A stretch of 64,000 nucleotides of DNA from Albidovulum litorale (GCF_025751495.1 NZ_JAOWKZ010000005.1:62001-126000), one strand, 5' to 3'; shown: positions 26,519 through 34,948, numbered from the stretch's first letter. Numbers and translations are program-made. Notes: a model not told the origin generated them from the letters alone.

Positions 26519-27357
26519 TTGAACTTTGCCACCATGTCCATGATCCCGGGGATCGTGTGCAGTTGTTCTGCATGGGTCGGCTGGAAATACTGCTTGAGGC
26601 TGCGCTGGCTGAGACCGCCGAGGATGGTGAAGTAGTACATCTCATACCCCGGCAGGACGCAGCAGGGGTGATAGCCCTTGTCGATCAGCACGGTGGAGCC
26701 GTCCATGATGTGATAGGCGTCGCCCGGTTCATTGTCTTCGCGCTGAAGCATCTGGAGGCCGGAGCCGTAGTTGGGGCGGAAGCGGAAATTGTAGGTCTCG
26801 TCGTGGCGGCTTTCGTCCGGCAGACGGTCGGTGTCGTGCTTGTGGCTCGGGAAGCCCGACCAGCCCCCGGCGCCGACGGTGAAAAGCTCGGAGACCAGCA
26901 GCCGCCCGACCCGGTCGTGGTACTTGGTGCCGAGGATATGCTTGATCTTGCGGTGGGTCTTGGTGTCGTCGGAGCCGTATTGCACCACGTCCAGTTCATC
27001 AGCGCGGACGGCGAAGGGCTCCAGCGCCTTGTCGTATTTCGCACCCGCGACGAAGATTTCCGCCGTATCCGTCAGGCACGTGAACCGCGCCTCCATTCCA
27101 GTGGGCACATAGACGCCCTCGGGCTCACCGTCCCAGACATCCCTGACACGGTTGCCGATCCCTTCATGCCGCTGACCGCCGACCTCCACCGTCACGCTGC
27201 CGGTCGCGGGGGCGATGCAGGTTTCATAGCCGGGAACGGCGTAGGTAAAGGTCTCGTCCTTCTTCAGCTTGACGATGTTGAAGTAGTTGAGCGGCACCAG
27301 CGGGTGGTCGGAATCGACGATTGGGCGGTTTTCATTGTCATGCGGGGCGATGTGCAT
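26515..27357 (-). CDS. iolB: 5-deoxy-glucuronate isomerase
   Basis: Converts 5-deoxy-D-glucuronate to 5-dehydro-2-deoxy-D-gluconate in myo-inositol catabolism. The 280-residue bicupin protein has family-typical VGAGGWSGFPSHKHD and DGSTVLIDKGYHPCCVLPGYEMYYF segments, with the cupin metal ligands around SHKHD. It ends LHTIPGIMDMVAKFK, as IolB proteins do. It lies 9 nt after iolC and overlaps the aldolase gene by 4 nt, so the three genes form one operon. Confidence 0.95.
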   Translation of the reverse strand: MHIAPHDNENRPIVDSDHPLVPLNYFNIVKLKKDETFTYAVPGYETCIAPATGSVTVEVGGQRHEGIGNRVRDVWDGEPEGVYVPTGMEARFTCLTDTAEIFVAGAKYDKALEPFAVRADELDVVQYGSDDTKTHRKIKHILGTKYHDRVGRLLVSELFTVGAGGWSGFPSHKHDTDRLPDESRHDETYNFRFRPNYGSGLQMLQREDNEPGDAYHIMDGSTVLIDKGYHPCCVLPGYEMYYFTILGGLSQRSLKQYFQPTHAEQLHTIPGIMDMVAKFK

Positions 27358-27366
27358 CTTATCCTC

Positions 27367-28341
27367 TCAATCCGGGTCGGGGCGTTCGGCGAGGAATGCG
27401 TCAAGCTCCCCGGTCGTCGGCATGGCTGGGGCGCAGCCAACGCGGGCCACGACCATCGCCGCAGAGGCTGAACCGCGCAGGACCGCATCGCGTACCGGGC
27501 GGCCTTCTGCGAGCGCGGCGATAAAGCCGCCCATGAAGCTGTCCCCCGCGCCGGTGGGTTTCAGCGCCTGCGTTGGGTAGATGCCGGTCTGGAATTCACC
27601 ATCAGGCGTGATGGTGACAGCGCCCTTTTCGCCCATCTTGTAGACGGCGATCCGCGCGCCCCCGGCGACCAGTTCCCGCGCCTTGTCGAGACCCTTGTCA
27701 TAGTCCCCGGCCATGAAGCCGAATTCGACATCATTGCCGACGATGATGTCGCACATCGCGCCAGCGCGGGAATAGACCTTTGCGGCCACCTCTGCCGAGG
27801 GCCAGCTATAGGGCCGGTAGTCGATGTCAAAGATCAAGGGCAGCCCGGCGTTCCGGGCCAGATCGAAGGCGCGGAAGGCGGCGCTGCGGGACGGTTCAGC
27901 GGCAAAGACGGTGCCGGTGGAAATCAGGGCGGAATACGGGGCATAGTCGACGCCTTCGACATCCGCGACGGTCATCCCGAAATCGGCGGCGCCGTTGCGG
28001 TAGATGACAGATTGGTGATCCTCGATCCGGGTTTCGACGATGGCCAGCGAATTGCGCGCCTCGCCGCCCAATGGTGTCACATGGCTGCGGTCGATGCCGT
28101 AGCGGTCAAGCTCGTTCAGGCAGTAGCGCCCGATCGCGTCATCGGCGACACGGGTGACAAGGGCTGCGGTGCAACCCTGCTTCACCAACGCCACGCCGAT
28201 ATTGGCCGAGGACCCGCCAAGGCAGACCGTCATCGCCCGCGCTTCTTCCGTGCGAGAGCCGGGAGGATCGGGATAAAGGTCCATCCCGGCGCGGCCAACG
28301 ATCAGAAAGGATTTGCCTGCAAGCCGTGTCAGATCGGTCAT
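27367..28341 (-). CDS. iolC: 5-dehydro-2-deoxygluconokinase
   Basis: PfkB-family kinase that phosphorylates 5-dehydro-2-deoxygluconate, the step between IolB and the aldolase. 324 residues. The N-terminus FLIVGRAGMDLYPDPPG and the following CLGGSSANIGVALVKQG are typical of IolC; the C-terminal PTGAGDSFMGGFIAA holds the catalytic Asp. The start at 28341 has GGGGGAGAGA upstream. First gene of the minus-strand unit iolC-iolB-aldolase, divergent from a dehydrogenase gene. A perfect LacI-type operator lies in the shared promoter region. Confidence 0.93.
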   Translation of the reverse strand: MTDLTRLAGKSFLIVGRAGMDLYPDPPGSRTEEARAMTVCLGGSSANIGVALVKQGCTAALVTRVADDAIGRYCLNELDRYGIDRSHVTPLGGEARNSLAIVETRIEDHQSVIYRNGAADFGMTVADVEGVDYAPYSALISTGTVFAAEPSRSAAFRAFDLARNAGLPLIFDIDYRPYSWPSAEVAAKVYSRAGAMCDIIVGNDVEFGFMAGDYDKGLDKARELVAGGARIAVYKMGEKGAVTITPDGEFQTGIYPTQALKPTGAGDSFMGGFIAALAEGRPVRDAVLRGSASAAMVVARVGCAPAMPTTGELDAFLAERPDPD

Positions 28342-28398
28342 TCTCTCCCCCGGCTCGCGGATTCTTGTTGCGCTAACATCGCTGTCACGATACTGATT

Positions 28399-28414
28399 TT
28401 GCAACCGGTTGCAA
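28399..28414. promoter_or_regulatory. LacI-type operator in the divergent iol promoter
   Basis: TTGCAACCGGTTGCAA is a perfect 16-bp palindrome with the central CG typical of LacI/GalR operators. It sits between iolC (start 28341) and the dehydrogenase gene (start 28440), so one repressor could control both units. A near-identical site lies at 32780-32793, upstream of the LacI-family gene at 31698-32705. TATGCT at 28416-28421 is a possible plus-strand -10. Confidence 0.85.
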
Positions 28415-28439
28415 TATGCTTGTCAGGCAGGGGTTCGTA

Positions 28440-29540
28440 ATGGCGGAGATCGGCATCGGGATTGTCGGCGGCGGCTACATGGGCAAGGCCCATTCCGTCG
28501 CGATGGCCGCTGTCGGAGCTGTCTTCAACACCGCTCTTCGTCCGCGGCTCGAGATGATCTGCGGGTCGAGCGAGGCGAGTGGCGAACGCTACCGCGCCGC
28601 CTATGGCTTCCGGCGCGGCACGGGGGACTGGCGCAGGCTGGTCGAGAATCCGGCAGTGGAGGCAGTCATCATCGCCTCGCCCCAGTCCACGCACCGCGAG
28701 ATCGCCGAGGCGGCGTTGGCGCTCGGCAAGCCGGTCATGTGCGAGAAGCCGATGGGGCTCGGGGTCGAGGATGCCCGTGCAATGGTCGCGGCGGTGGAGC
28801 GGGCGGGCGTCGCGAACATGGTTGCCTACAACTATATCCGCACCCCGGCCTCGCAATTTGCCCGGCGGCTGATCGCCGAGGGGGCGCTGGGCCGGATCAC
28901 GCATTTCCGGGGCGAGCATACCGAAGACTTCCACACCGATACGAGCGTGGCCGATTGGCGCAGTCAGGGTGAGGCAAACGGCTGCCTCGGCGATCTGGCG
29001 CCGCATGCGATCAATGCCGCACTCGCACTGATGGGGCCGATTGCCGAGTTGAACGCGGTGATGGAAGTGGTCCATCCCGAACGCGGTGGGGTGAAGGTCA
29101 CGAACGACGATCAGGTCCAGATGATGGTGCGCTTCGAAAGCGGGGTCACGGGCCATATCGCCGCCAGCCGTGTCGCGACCGGGCGCAAGATGGGCTATGC
29201 CTATGAGGTTACCGGGACCAAGGGGGCGATCCGCTTCGATCAGGAGGACCAGAATGCGCTCTGGCTCTATCACGCCGATGGGCCTCCCGCCGAAAGGGGC
29301 TTCCGCAAGGTCCTGACCGGGCCTGATCATCCCGACTATCTGCCCTTCTGTCAGGGGCCGGGCCATGGCACAGGTTATCAGGATCAGATTATCATTGAGG
29401 CGCGGGATTTCCTGACGGCGATCGAGACCGGGCAGGCAGTCTGGCCCACCTTCCGTGACGGGCTTGCCGTGCAGCAGGTCGTCGCCGCTGTCCGCGCCTC
29501 GCACGTGGCGCGGGACTGGCGCAAACCGGCGGAGTTCTGA
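28440..29540 (+). CDS. Gfo/Idh/MocA-family oxidoreductase (inositol island, first)
   Basis: A 366-residue NAD(P)-dependent dehydrogenase. The Rossmann motif is IGIVGGGYMGKAHS, followed by the family-defining CEKPMGL around residue 102 and a C-terminal substrate domain with CLGDLAPHAINAAL. Relatives act on myo- or scyllo-inositol, inososes and similar sugars; this could supply the inositol dehydrogenase step, since no canonical iolG is seen. The ATG at 28440 has AGGGG 8 nt upstream and matches the start of homology. First gene of a plus-strand three-gene unit under the LacI operator. Confidence 0.88.
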   Translation: MAEIGIGIVGGGYMGKAHSVAMAAVGAVFNTALRPRLEMICGSSEASGERYRAAYGFRRGTGDWRRLVENPAVEAVIIASPQSTHREIAEAALALGKPVMCEKPMGLGVEDARAMVAAVERAGVANMVAYNYIRTPASQFARRLIAEGALGRITHFRGEHTEDFHTDTSVADWRSQGEANGCLGDLAPHAINAALALMGPIAELNAVMEVVHPERGGVKVTNDDQVQMMVRFESGVTGHIAASRVATGRKMGYAYEVTGTKGAIRFDQEDQNALWLYHADGPPAERGFRKVLTGPDHPDYLPFCQGPGHGTGYQDQIIIEARDFLTAIETGQAVWPTFRDGLAVQQVVAAVRASHVARDWRKPAEF

Positions 29541-29548
29541 GGGCAGCG

Positions 29549-30439
29549 ATGATCCAGATCGGCAATGCGCCCTGTTCCTGGGGTGTCGAGTTTCCCGATG
29601 ATCCGCGCAATCCGCCCTGGCGGGCGGTTTTGCGGGACAGCGCCGAAGCGGGTTATGCGGGCATCGAACTGGGCCCGGTGGGCTATATGCCCGAGGATGC
29701 GGGAGAGTTGTCCGATGCGCTCGACGAACACGGCCTGACGCTGACTGGCGGTGTCGTGTTCCGCCCGTTCCACGATCCGGCGAAATGGCAGCAGGTGATG
29801 GATGGTGCGCTGCGCACCTGCAAGCTGCTCGTCGCCAACCGCGCCCGACATCTGGTGCTGATCGACTCGATTTCTCCGCGCCGTGCCGCGACGGCGGGGC
29901 GCCCGGATGAGGCGGAGCAGATGGGCGCGGCCGAATGGAAAGGGTTCCGCGACCGGATTGCGACCGTCGCCCGGATGGGGGCGGAGGTCTACGGGTTGAC
30001 CGTCTCCATCCACGCCCATGCGGGCGGGTTCATGGATTTCGAGCCGGAGCTCGAGCGGTTGCTGGACGAGGTCGACGAAGCGTTCCTGAAGATTTGCCTC
30101 GATACCGGCCATCACCTCTATGCCGGGGCCGATCCGCTGGCTTTCCTGCGGCGGCACGGCCCGCGCGTGGCCTATCTGCATTTCAAGGATATCGACCCTG
30201 TGGTGAAGGCTGAGGTCATCGCCAAGCGCACGGATTTCTATGAGGCCTGCGGACAGGGCATTTTCTGCAATTTGGGCAAGGGCGCGATGAATTTTTCCGC
30301 GCTGCGCCGGGTTCTGGGTGAGATCGGCTATAAGGGCTGGTGTACGGTCGAGCAGGAATGCGACCCGGCCGGTGCCACCAGCCCGGTCGAGGACGCTCGC
30401 GCCAACCGGCGCTATCTTCAATCCATCGGGTTCAATTAG
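29549..30439 (+). CDS. IolE-like inosose dehydratase/sugar isomerase (TIM barrel)
   Basis: A 296-residue xylose-isomerase-like TIM barrel, the same length as IolE, which dehydrates scyllo-inosose. It opens with IGNAPCSWGVEFPDD, resembling the APxxW start of IolE. Metal-binding and active-site regions include GIELGPVGY, SIHAHAGGFMDF, CLDTGHHLYAG, YLHFKDIDP and WCTVEQECDPAGA. In this setting the inosose dehydratase role is the simplest reading, but a neighbouring epimerase or isomerase activity is not excluded. It lies 8 nt after the first dehydrogenase and 12 nt before the second. Confidence 0.8.
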   Translation: MIQIGNAPCSWGVEFPDDPRNPPWRAVLRDSAEAGYAGIELGPVGYMPEDAGELSDALDEHGLTLTGGVVFRPFHDPAKWQQVMDGALRTCKLLVANRARHLVLIDSISPRRAATAGRPDEAEQMGAAEWKGFRDRIATVARMGAEVYGLTVSIHAHAGGFMDFEPELERLLDEVDEAFLKICLDTGHHLYAGADPLAFLRRHGPRVAYLHFKDIDPVVKAEVIAKRTDFYEACGQGIFCNLGKGAMNFSALRRVLGEIGYKGWCTVEQECDPAGATSPVEDARANRRYLQSIGFN

Positions 30440-30451
30440 GGGAGCGGGCGC

Positions 30452-31609
30452 ATGGCACGTCTGAACTGGGGCATGATCGGCGGGGGCGAGGGCAGTCAGA
30501 TCGGCCCCGCGCATCGACTGGGGGCGGGCCTCGACGGTGAATTCGCGTTTGTCGCTGGCGCGCTCGACCATCGGCCGGAGGCCGGGCGGGACTATGGCCG
30601 TCGGCTGGGCCTCGACCCTGACCGGTCCTATGGCAATTGGCGCGAGATGCTGGAGGGCGAGGCGGGCAGGGCTGATCGGGTGGACCTTGTCACCGTAGCC
30701 ACGCCGAATGCGACGCATTTCGAGATCACGCGGGAATTCCTGAAGGCCGGGTTCCACGTCCTTTGCGAAAAGCCGATGACGATGACGGTCGAGGAGGGCG
30801 AGGAGATCGTGGCGCTGGCGCGCGAGACGGGACGTATCTGCGCGGTGAATTACGGCTATACCGGCTATTCGCTTGTCCGCCACATGAAGGCGATGGTGGC
30901 GCGCGGTGATCTGGGGCGCATCCGGCTGGTGGTGGCCGAGTTCGCGCACGGCCATCATGCCGATGCTGCGGACGCCGACAACCCGCGCGTCCGCTGGCGC
31001 TATGACCCGGCGCAGGCGGGCGTCTCGGCCCAGTTCGCCGATTGCGGCATCCATGCGCTGCATATGGCAAGCTTCGTGACCGGGCAGGAGGTGGAACGGC
31101 TGTCGGCCGATACCGTCTCCTGTATCGAGAGCCGGGCGCTGGAAGACGACGCGATGGTGAATTTCCGCATGTCGGGCGGAACGGTCGGGCGGCTCTGGAC
31201 CTCCTCGGTGGCGATCGGACGGCAGCACGGGCTGACGCTTCAGGTCTTCGGTGAAAAGGGAGGGCTACGCTGGGCGCAGGAGCAGCCGAACCAGCTTTAC
31301 TGGATGCCGCTCGGTCAGCGGTTGCAGGTGATTGAGCGCGGCGAGGCGGGGCTGTCGCCCGAAGCCGACCGGACCACCCGCGTGACCATCGGCCATGCAG
31401 AGGGAATGCCTTTGGCCTTCGCCAATATCTACAAGGATCTGGCCGAGGCGATACGGGCGCGCAAGGAAGGCCGCGAGATGGATCCTGCTGCCGACCTCTA
31501 CCCGAGGGCGGAGGACGGGCTCAGGTCCATGGCGGCGGTCTTTGCCGTCGCGGCCTCGGGAAAGGCGGACGGAACATGGGTCGATGCGCGGCCGCCGATG
31601 TTTCGGTAG
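30452..31609 (+). CDS. Gfo/Idh/MocA-family oxidoreductase (inositol island, second)
   Basis: A 385-residue NAD(P)-dependent dehydrogenase with the Rossmann motif WGMIGGGEGSQIGPAHR, the family motif HVLCEKPMTMT near residue 108, and the substrate-domain FADCGIHALHMASF. The N-terminal GGGEGSQIGPAHR is typical of a subgroup found in inositol and other sugar-catabolic clusters. It differs clearly from the dehydrogenase at 28440, so the two probably act on different isomers or in opposite directions. Last gene of the plus-strand unit, followed by two palindromic repeats. Confidence 0.88.
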   Translation: MARLNWGMIGGGEGSQIGPAHRLGAGLDGEFAFVAGALDHRPEAGRDYGRRLGLDPDRSYGNWREMLEGEAGRADRVDLVTVATPNATHFEITREFLKAGFHVLCEKPMTMTVEEGEEIVALARETGRICAVNYGYTGYSLVRHMKAMVARGDLGRIRLVVAEFAHGHHADAADADNPRVRWRYDPAQAGVSAQFADCGIHALHMASFVTGQEVERLSADTVSCIESRALEDDAMVNFRMSGGTVGRLWTSSVAIGRQHGLTLQVFGEKGGLRWAQEQPNQLYWMPLGQRLQVIERGEAGLSPEADRTTRVTIGHAEGMPLAFANIYKDLAEAIRARKEGREMDPAADLYPRAEDGLRSMAAVFAVAASGKADGTWVDARPPMFR

Positions 31610-31611
31610 TC

Positions 31612-31660
31612 GGAAACTTTCAAAGTTTCCGGCCCGATTTCTTTGAAAGAAATCGGGGCC
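31612..31660. repeat. Two adjacent palindromes at convergent gene ends
   Basis: First palindrome (31612-31630): GGAAACTTT-c-AAAGTTTCC. Second (31631-31660): GGCCCGATTTCTTT pairing with AAAGAAATCGGGGCC, with one unpaired base. They lie between the convergent dehydrogenase and LacI-family genes and probably terminate transcription from both sides. The second half (AAGAAATCGGGGCCGTG) looks like a mobile repeat rather than a simple terminator. Confidence 0.65.
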
Positions 31661-31697
31661 GTGCTCGCGTCGGGGGTATCCAGTTCAGAGGGTGACG

Positions 31698-32705
31698 TCA
31701 GCTTGCGGCGGGGTTGCGGAGTGTTCCGCGTTCCACCGTCTGGCAGGGAAAAAGCCGTGCTCGCGGGCCCAGCCCCGGATCGTCCGCCGTGGTCACCACG
31801 AGGTCGATTGCGGCGCTGATGATCTCGGGGATCGGCTGCCGGATGGTCGTCAGGTTGATGTTCTGCCAGCCCGCCATCTCCATGTCATTGAACCCGATCA
31901 GCCCGACATCCTCCGGCACCGACAGACCTGCATCTTTCAAGGCGCTCAGCGCGCCAATCGAAAGCACGTCGTCGCCGCAGAAATACGCCTCGGCCGGGCT
32001 GCCGGCCGCCAGGAGGCGCTGCATTTCAGCCCGTCCCGCCTCGAAAGAATAGGCTGCGGCGTGGCTTTCGGTCGCCATAATGCCCGGATGGTCCGCGATT
32101 TCACTGGCAAATCCCGCGCCCCGGTCCTGGGTCGAGGTCGCGCTGGCAGGGCCGCCGAGGAAGGCCACGCGGCGGTAGCCGCGGGTGGCAAGCGCCCGCG
32201 CCGCCATGCGGCCGCATTCGGTATTGTCGATGCCGACGACATGCACCTCTGGTGTGGGCGCGGCGCGCCCGAACGCATGGACGACCGGCAGTCCGGCATC
32301 GGCAAAGGCGCGGGCGAAACTCGGGGGCAGGGTGGAGGAGGCGACGATCACCCCGTCCGCCGAATATTGCCTGAGCATCCGGACCGAATTTGCCGGGTCC
32401 GTCTCATCGCTGAGATTGACGAGAAGGGGCCGCAACCCTCGTTCCTGAAGGCCCCGGGTGAAGCGGTCGAAGACCTCGAGGAAGACGGGGTTATGGAAGT
32501 TGTTCGACACCAGCCCGATCAGTTTTGTCCGGCCGGTCGACAGCGCCGAAGCCAGCGCGCTTGGCATGTAACCAAGTTCTTCGGCGGCGCGTTCGACCTT
32601 GGCGCGGGTCCGGGCCGAGACCGAGGCGCCCTCGGTAAAGGTGCGCGACACTGCAGAGGGGGAAACCCCGGCCCGTTCGGCGACATCTTTCAGTGTGACC
32701 GGCAT
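31698..32705 (-). CDS. LacI-family regulator of the inositol island
   Basis: A 335-residue LacI/GalR protein. The DNA-binding helix-turn-helix is LKDVAERAGVSPSAVSRTF, followed by the hinge LGYMPSALASALSTGRT and a sugar-sensing domain (LIGLVSNNFHNPVFLEV, GVIVASST, FCGDDVLSIGAL, IGFNDMEMAGW). Start at 32705; the longer upstream ORF is non-coding. A TGCAACCGATTGCA operator 75 nt upstream implies autoregulation, and the same site in the iolC divergent promoter implies control of the island. The effector is probably an inositol intermediate, by inference. Confidence 0.93.
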   Translation of the reverse strand: MPVTLKDVAERAGVSPSAVSRTFTEGASVSARTRAKVERAAEELGYMPSALASALSTGRTKLIGLVSNNFHNPVFLEVFDRFTRGLQERGLRPLLVNLSDETDPANSVRMLRQYSADGVIVASSTLPPSFARAFADAGLPVVHAFGRAAPTPEVHVVGIDNTECGRMAARALATRGYRRVAFLGGPASATSTQDRGAGFASEIADHPGIMATESHAAAYSFEAGRAEMQRLLAAGSPAEAYFCGDDVLSIGALSALKDAGLSVPEDVGLIGFNDMEMAGWQNINLTTIRQPIPEIISAAIDLVVTTADDPGLGPRARLFPCQTVERGTLRNPAAS

Positions 32706-32779
32706 GCGTGAACTCTGTGCAGGAGCGGCGGACGATAGCGGCGTTCTGGCCCGTTGAACAGGTCCGGCACAGGTGTTTG

Positions 32780-32793
32780 TGCAACCGATTGCA
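32780..32793. promoter_or_regulatory. LacI-type operator upstream of the regulator gene
   Basis: TGCAACCGATTGCA matches 13 of 14 positions of the palindromic core at 28399-28414. Its place 75 nt before the regulator's ATG suggests autoregulation. The rest of 32706-32964 shows no gene; it must hold promoters for the regulator and for the Hint-domain gene. Confidence 0.75.
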
Positions 32794-32964
32794 GGATTTC
32801 TATCTCCGGTAGAGTGAGGCTTGGGCGTGACGGCAACAGTTCTCTGTGACCTGAGGCGAATTCGGACGACCCGCCCTGACAGGGATATCGCCTCGGCGTT
32901 AATCTTTGTTAACAAAATCTAAATAATGGCCGAAACGGCCCAATGATAACGGCGGAGTGGCGCC

Positions 32965-34026
32965 TTGAGCAGCGAGTGGACCCGGCGCGGGACCTACATT
33001 GTTCCTCTGGTACAGACCGATCTGGACGGTCTGCGCGTTGTTGCGCCGCAGGATCTGGCGGTCGGGTCGGTCTGGCGTTGGTTCGGCGACGCGGTCCGGC
33101 TGGACGGGACGCCGGAACATGCGATCCTTAACTTCGTCGGTGACGGGCGAGTGTTGCGAGACCGCGCGCGGGGCTCCGTTCGACGGATGTTTGGCAATGC
33201 GCTGTCCGCGGGTCGGTTGTCCGATTTCCCGGAACCCGAGAGCGGCCCCTGCCCGTTGCATGGGTTCACGGTTACGGACGGGCGGGCAAGCTACCGGGTC
33301 AGGATGGTGGGGACCGAAGCTTTCGGGACGCTGCTGGTGTTTTCCGGCGACCTGCCGCCGAAGGATGTCGACCTTTATGTCACCGATCACCTGACCCACG
33401 CCGCGCCGACCTCGACGACGGCCACCGGGGTGATCTGCTTCACGCCGGGCACGCTTGTGGCAACGCCGAACGGGCTTCGTCCGGTTGAGACGATCCGACC
33501 GGGCGACCGCGTGTCAACACGCGACGATGGCGCGCAAGAGGTGCTCTGGACCGGGGCGCGTCGGATGACGGGCGCGCGGCTTTACGCGATGCCGCATCTG
33601 CGTCCGGTCCGTATCCGGTCGGGCGCGATGGGCGAGGATCGGCCCGAGGGTGATCTGATCGTATCGCCGGGGCACAGGTTGCTGGTGCGCGGGGCGCAGG
33701 CCCGGGCGCTGTTCAATCAGCCCGAGGTTCTGGTTGCTGCGCGCGATCTGGTCGATGGCAGGGGCGTTCTGACCGAAACCGCCCTGCGGGAAGTGACCTA
33801 TATCCACCTGATGACCGAACGCCACCAGATCGTCTGGGCCAATGGCGTGGAAGCGGAGAGCTTTCACCCGGCCGCGGCCGATTTCGACCTGCTCAACCCG
33901 GGCGAGCGCGACACGCTGCTGGACCTCATGCCCGGGCTTGACCGCGATCCGTTCCTTTACGGCGACTATGCGCGCCGCAACCTGACCGCGGCCGAGGCCG
34001 CGATCCTGCGCCACGCGGCGGCCTGA
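32965..34026 (+). CDS. Hint-domain protein
   Basis: A 353-residue protein with a central Hint (hedgehog/intein-type) module of the Hint_2 family common in Rhodobacteraceae. The block begins at about residue 156 with ICFTPGTLVATPNGLRPVE, whose Cys is the usual nucleophile, continues with IRPGDRVSTRDDGAQEVLW, and holds the conserved His in LIVSPGHRLLVRG. The N-terminal ~150 residues are unrecognised. The Asp-rich C-terminal part (LNPGERDTLLDLMPGLD) has no domain I know. Start TTG at 32965 with GGAG 10 nt upstream. No signal peptide. Whether it self-cleaves is unknown. Confidence 0.83.
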   Translation: MSSEWTRRGTYIVPLVQTDLDGLRVVAPQDLAVGSVWRWFGDAVRLDGTPEHAILNFVGDGRVLRDRARGSVRRMFGNALSAGRLSDFPEPESGPCPLHGFTVTDGRASYRVRMVGTEAFGTLLVFSGDLPPKDVDLYVTDHLTHAAPTSTTATGVICFTPGTLVATPNGLRPVETIRPGDRVSTRDDGAQEVLWTGARRMTGARLYAMPHLRPVRIRSGAMGEDRPEGDLIVSPGHRLLVRGAQARALFNQPEVLVAARDLVDGRGVLTETALREVTYIHLMTERHQIVWANGVEAESFHPAAADFDLLNPGERDTLLDLMPGLDRDPFLYGDYARRNLTAAEAAILRHAAA

Positions 34027-34098
34027 GGCGCTAGGCATGCCGGGCGGGTTTAAGACGCGATCCCAGAGAGTATTTCGGGCAGGATGACGGTCGGGGCG

Positions 34099-34126
34099 TT
34101 GACTCTGCCGCCCGTGCCGCTATAAG
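34099..34126 (+). promoter_or_regulatory. Promoter of rpsD
   Basis: TTGACT (34099-34104) and TATAAG (34121-34126) separated by 16 bp make a good housekeeping-type promoter about 140 nt before the rpsD start. The resulting 5' leader would be about 130 nt, longer than needed for a ribosome-binding site. Confidence 0.65.
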
Positions 34127-34227
34127 CCGCCCGTCCCGGGACGAAGCGCCCGGGCATTTCATTGGTGTTGGTGGCCCCCGCAAGGGGATGCCTGTCGCCC
34201 GCGAGGGAAAGGACAACGCCCTTCATA

Positions 34228-34244
34228 GCCGCCATCATGGCGGC
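34228..34244 (+). promoter_or_regulatory. Hairpin in the rpsD leader next to the Shine-Dalgarno
   Basis: GCCGCCAT-c-ATGGCGGC forms an 8-bp perfect stem that ends 6 nt before the AGAAGGAG of rpsD. A second GC-rich fold is possible around 34130-34160 (CCCGTCCCGGGACG). Since S4 represses its own mRNA in other bacteria, this could be an autoregulatory leader; that is inference. Confidence 0.4.
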
Positions 34245-34265
34245 GTCCAAAGAAGGAGATCAGCG

Positions 34266-34886
34266 GTGACCAAACGCACCTCTGCCAAGTACAAAATCGA
34301 CCGCCGGATGGGTGAAAACATCTGGGGTCGTCCGAAATCCCCGGTCAACAAGCGCGAATACGGTCCCGGCCAGCACGGCCAGCGCCGCAAGGCCAAGCTT
34401 TCCGACTTCGGCACGCAGCTGCGCGCCAAGCAGAAGCTGAAGGGCTATTACGGCGACCTGACCGAAAAGCAGTTCCGCCGGATCTATGCCGAGGCCGAGC
34501 GGGTCAAGGGCGACACCGGTGAAAACCTCGTTGGCCTTCTGGAGCGCCGTCTCGACGCCGTCGTCTACCGCGCCAAGTTCGTGCCGACGATCTTTGCTGC
34601 CCGCCAGTTCGTGAACCACGGCCATGTGACCGTGAACGGCAAGCGCGTGAACATCGGTTCCTACCGCGTCAAGGAAGGCGACGTGGTCGCCGTTCGCGAC
34701 AAGTCCAAGCAGCTTGCGCTGGTGCTGGAGGCTGTTGGCCTCGCCGAGCGTGATGTGCCCGACTATATCGAGGCAGATCATTCCAAGATGACCGCGACCT
34801 TCGTCCGCACCCCGGCGCTGGGCGATGTTCCTTACGCGGTACAGATGGAACCGAACCTCGTCGTCGAATATTACGCGAAGAACTGA
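34266..34886 (+). CDS. rpsD: 30S ribosomal protein S4
   Basis: Primary rRNA-binding protein of the small-subunit body. 206 residues, the usual length. [19 protein letters not shown] and [20 protein letters not shown] are canonical, and the S4 RNA-binding domain follows ([36 protein letters not shown]). It begins with GTG at 34266, 7 nt after AAGGAG. The ORF continues upstream but the promoter and leader lie there. Followed by a strong terminator, so monocistronic. Confidence 0.97.
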   Translation: MTKRTSAKYKIDRRMGENIWGRPKSPVNKREYGPGQHGQRRKAKLSDFGTQLRAKQKLKGYYGDLTEKQFRRIYAEAERVKGDTGENLVGLLERRLDAVVYRAKFVPTIFAARQFVNHGHVTVNGKRVNIGSYRVKEGDVVAVRDKSKQLALVLEAVGLAERDVPDYIEADHSKMTATFVRTPALGDVPYAVQMEPNLVVEYYAKN

Positions 34887-34916
34887 TCCGCCTTTAGCGG
34901 CAGGACCCGGTATTCT

Positions 34917-34948
34917 AAGGGGTCGCGGCGCCGCCGCGGCCCCTTTTT
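34917..34948 (+). terminator. Intrinsic terminator of rpsD
   Basis: AAGGGGTCGCGGC pairs with GCCGCGGCCCCTT over 13 bp including one T-G wobble, with a tight loop, followed by TTTTTCTTTG. It starts 31 nt after the rpsD stop. Confidence 0.9.

Noticed and set aside
29384-31228. A 614-codon minus-strand frame opposite the dehydrogenase and IolE-like genes
   Set aside because: It spans three well-supported plus-strand genes and their junctions; no homology.
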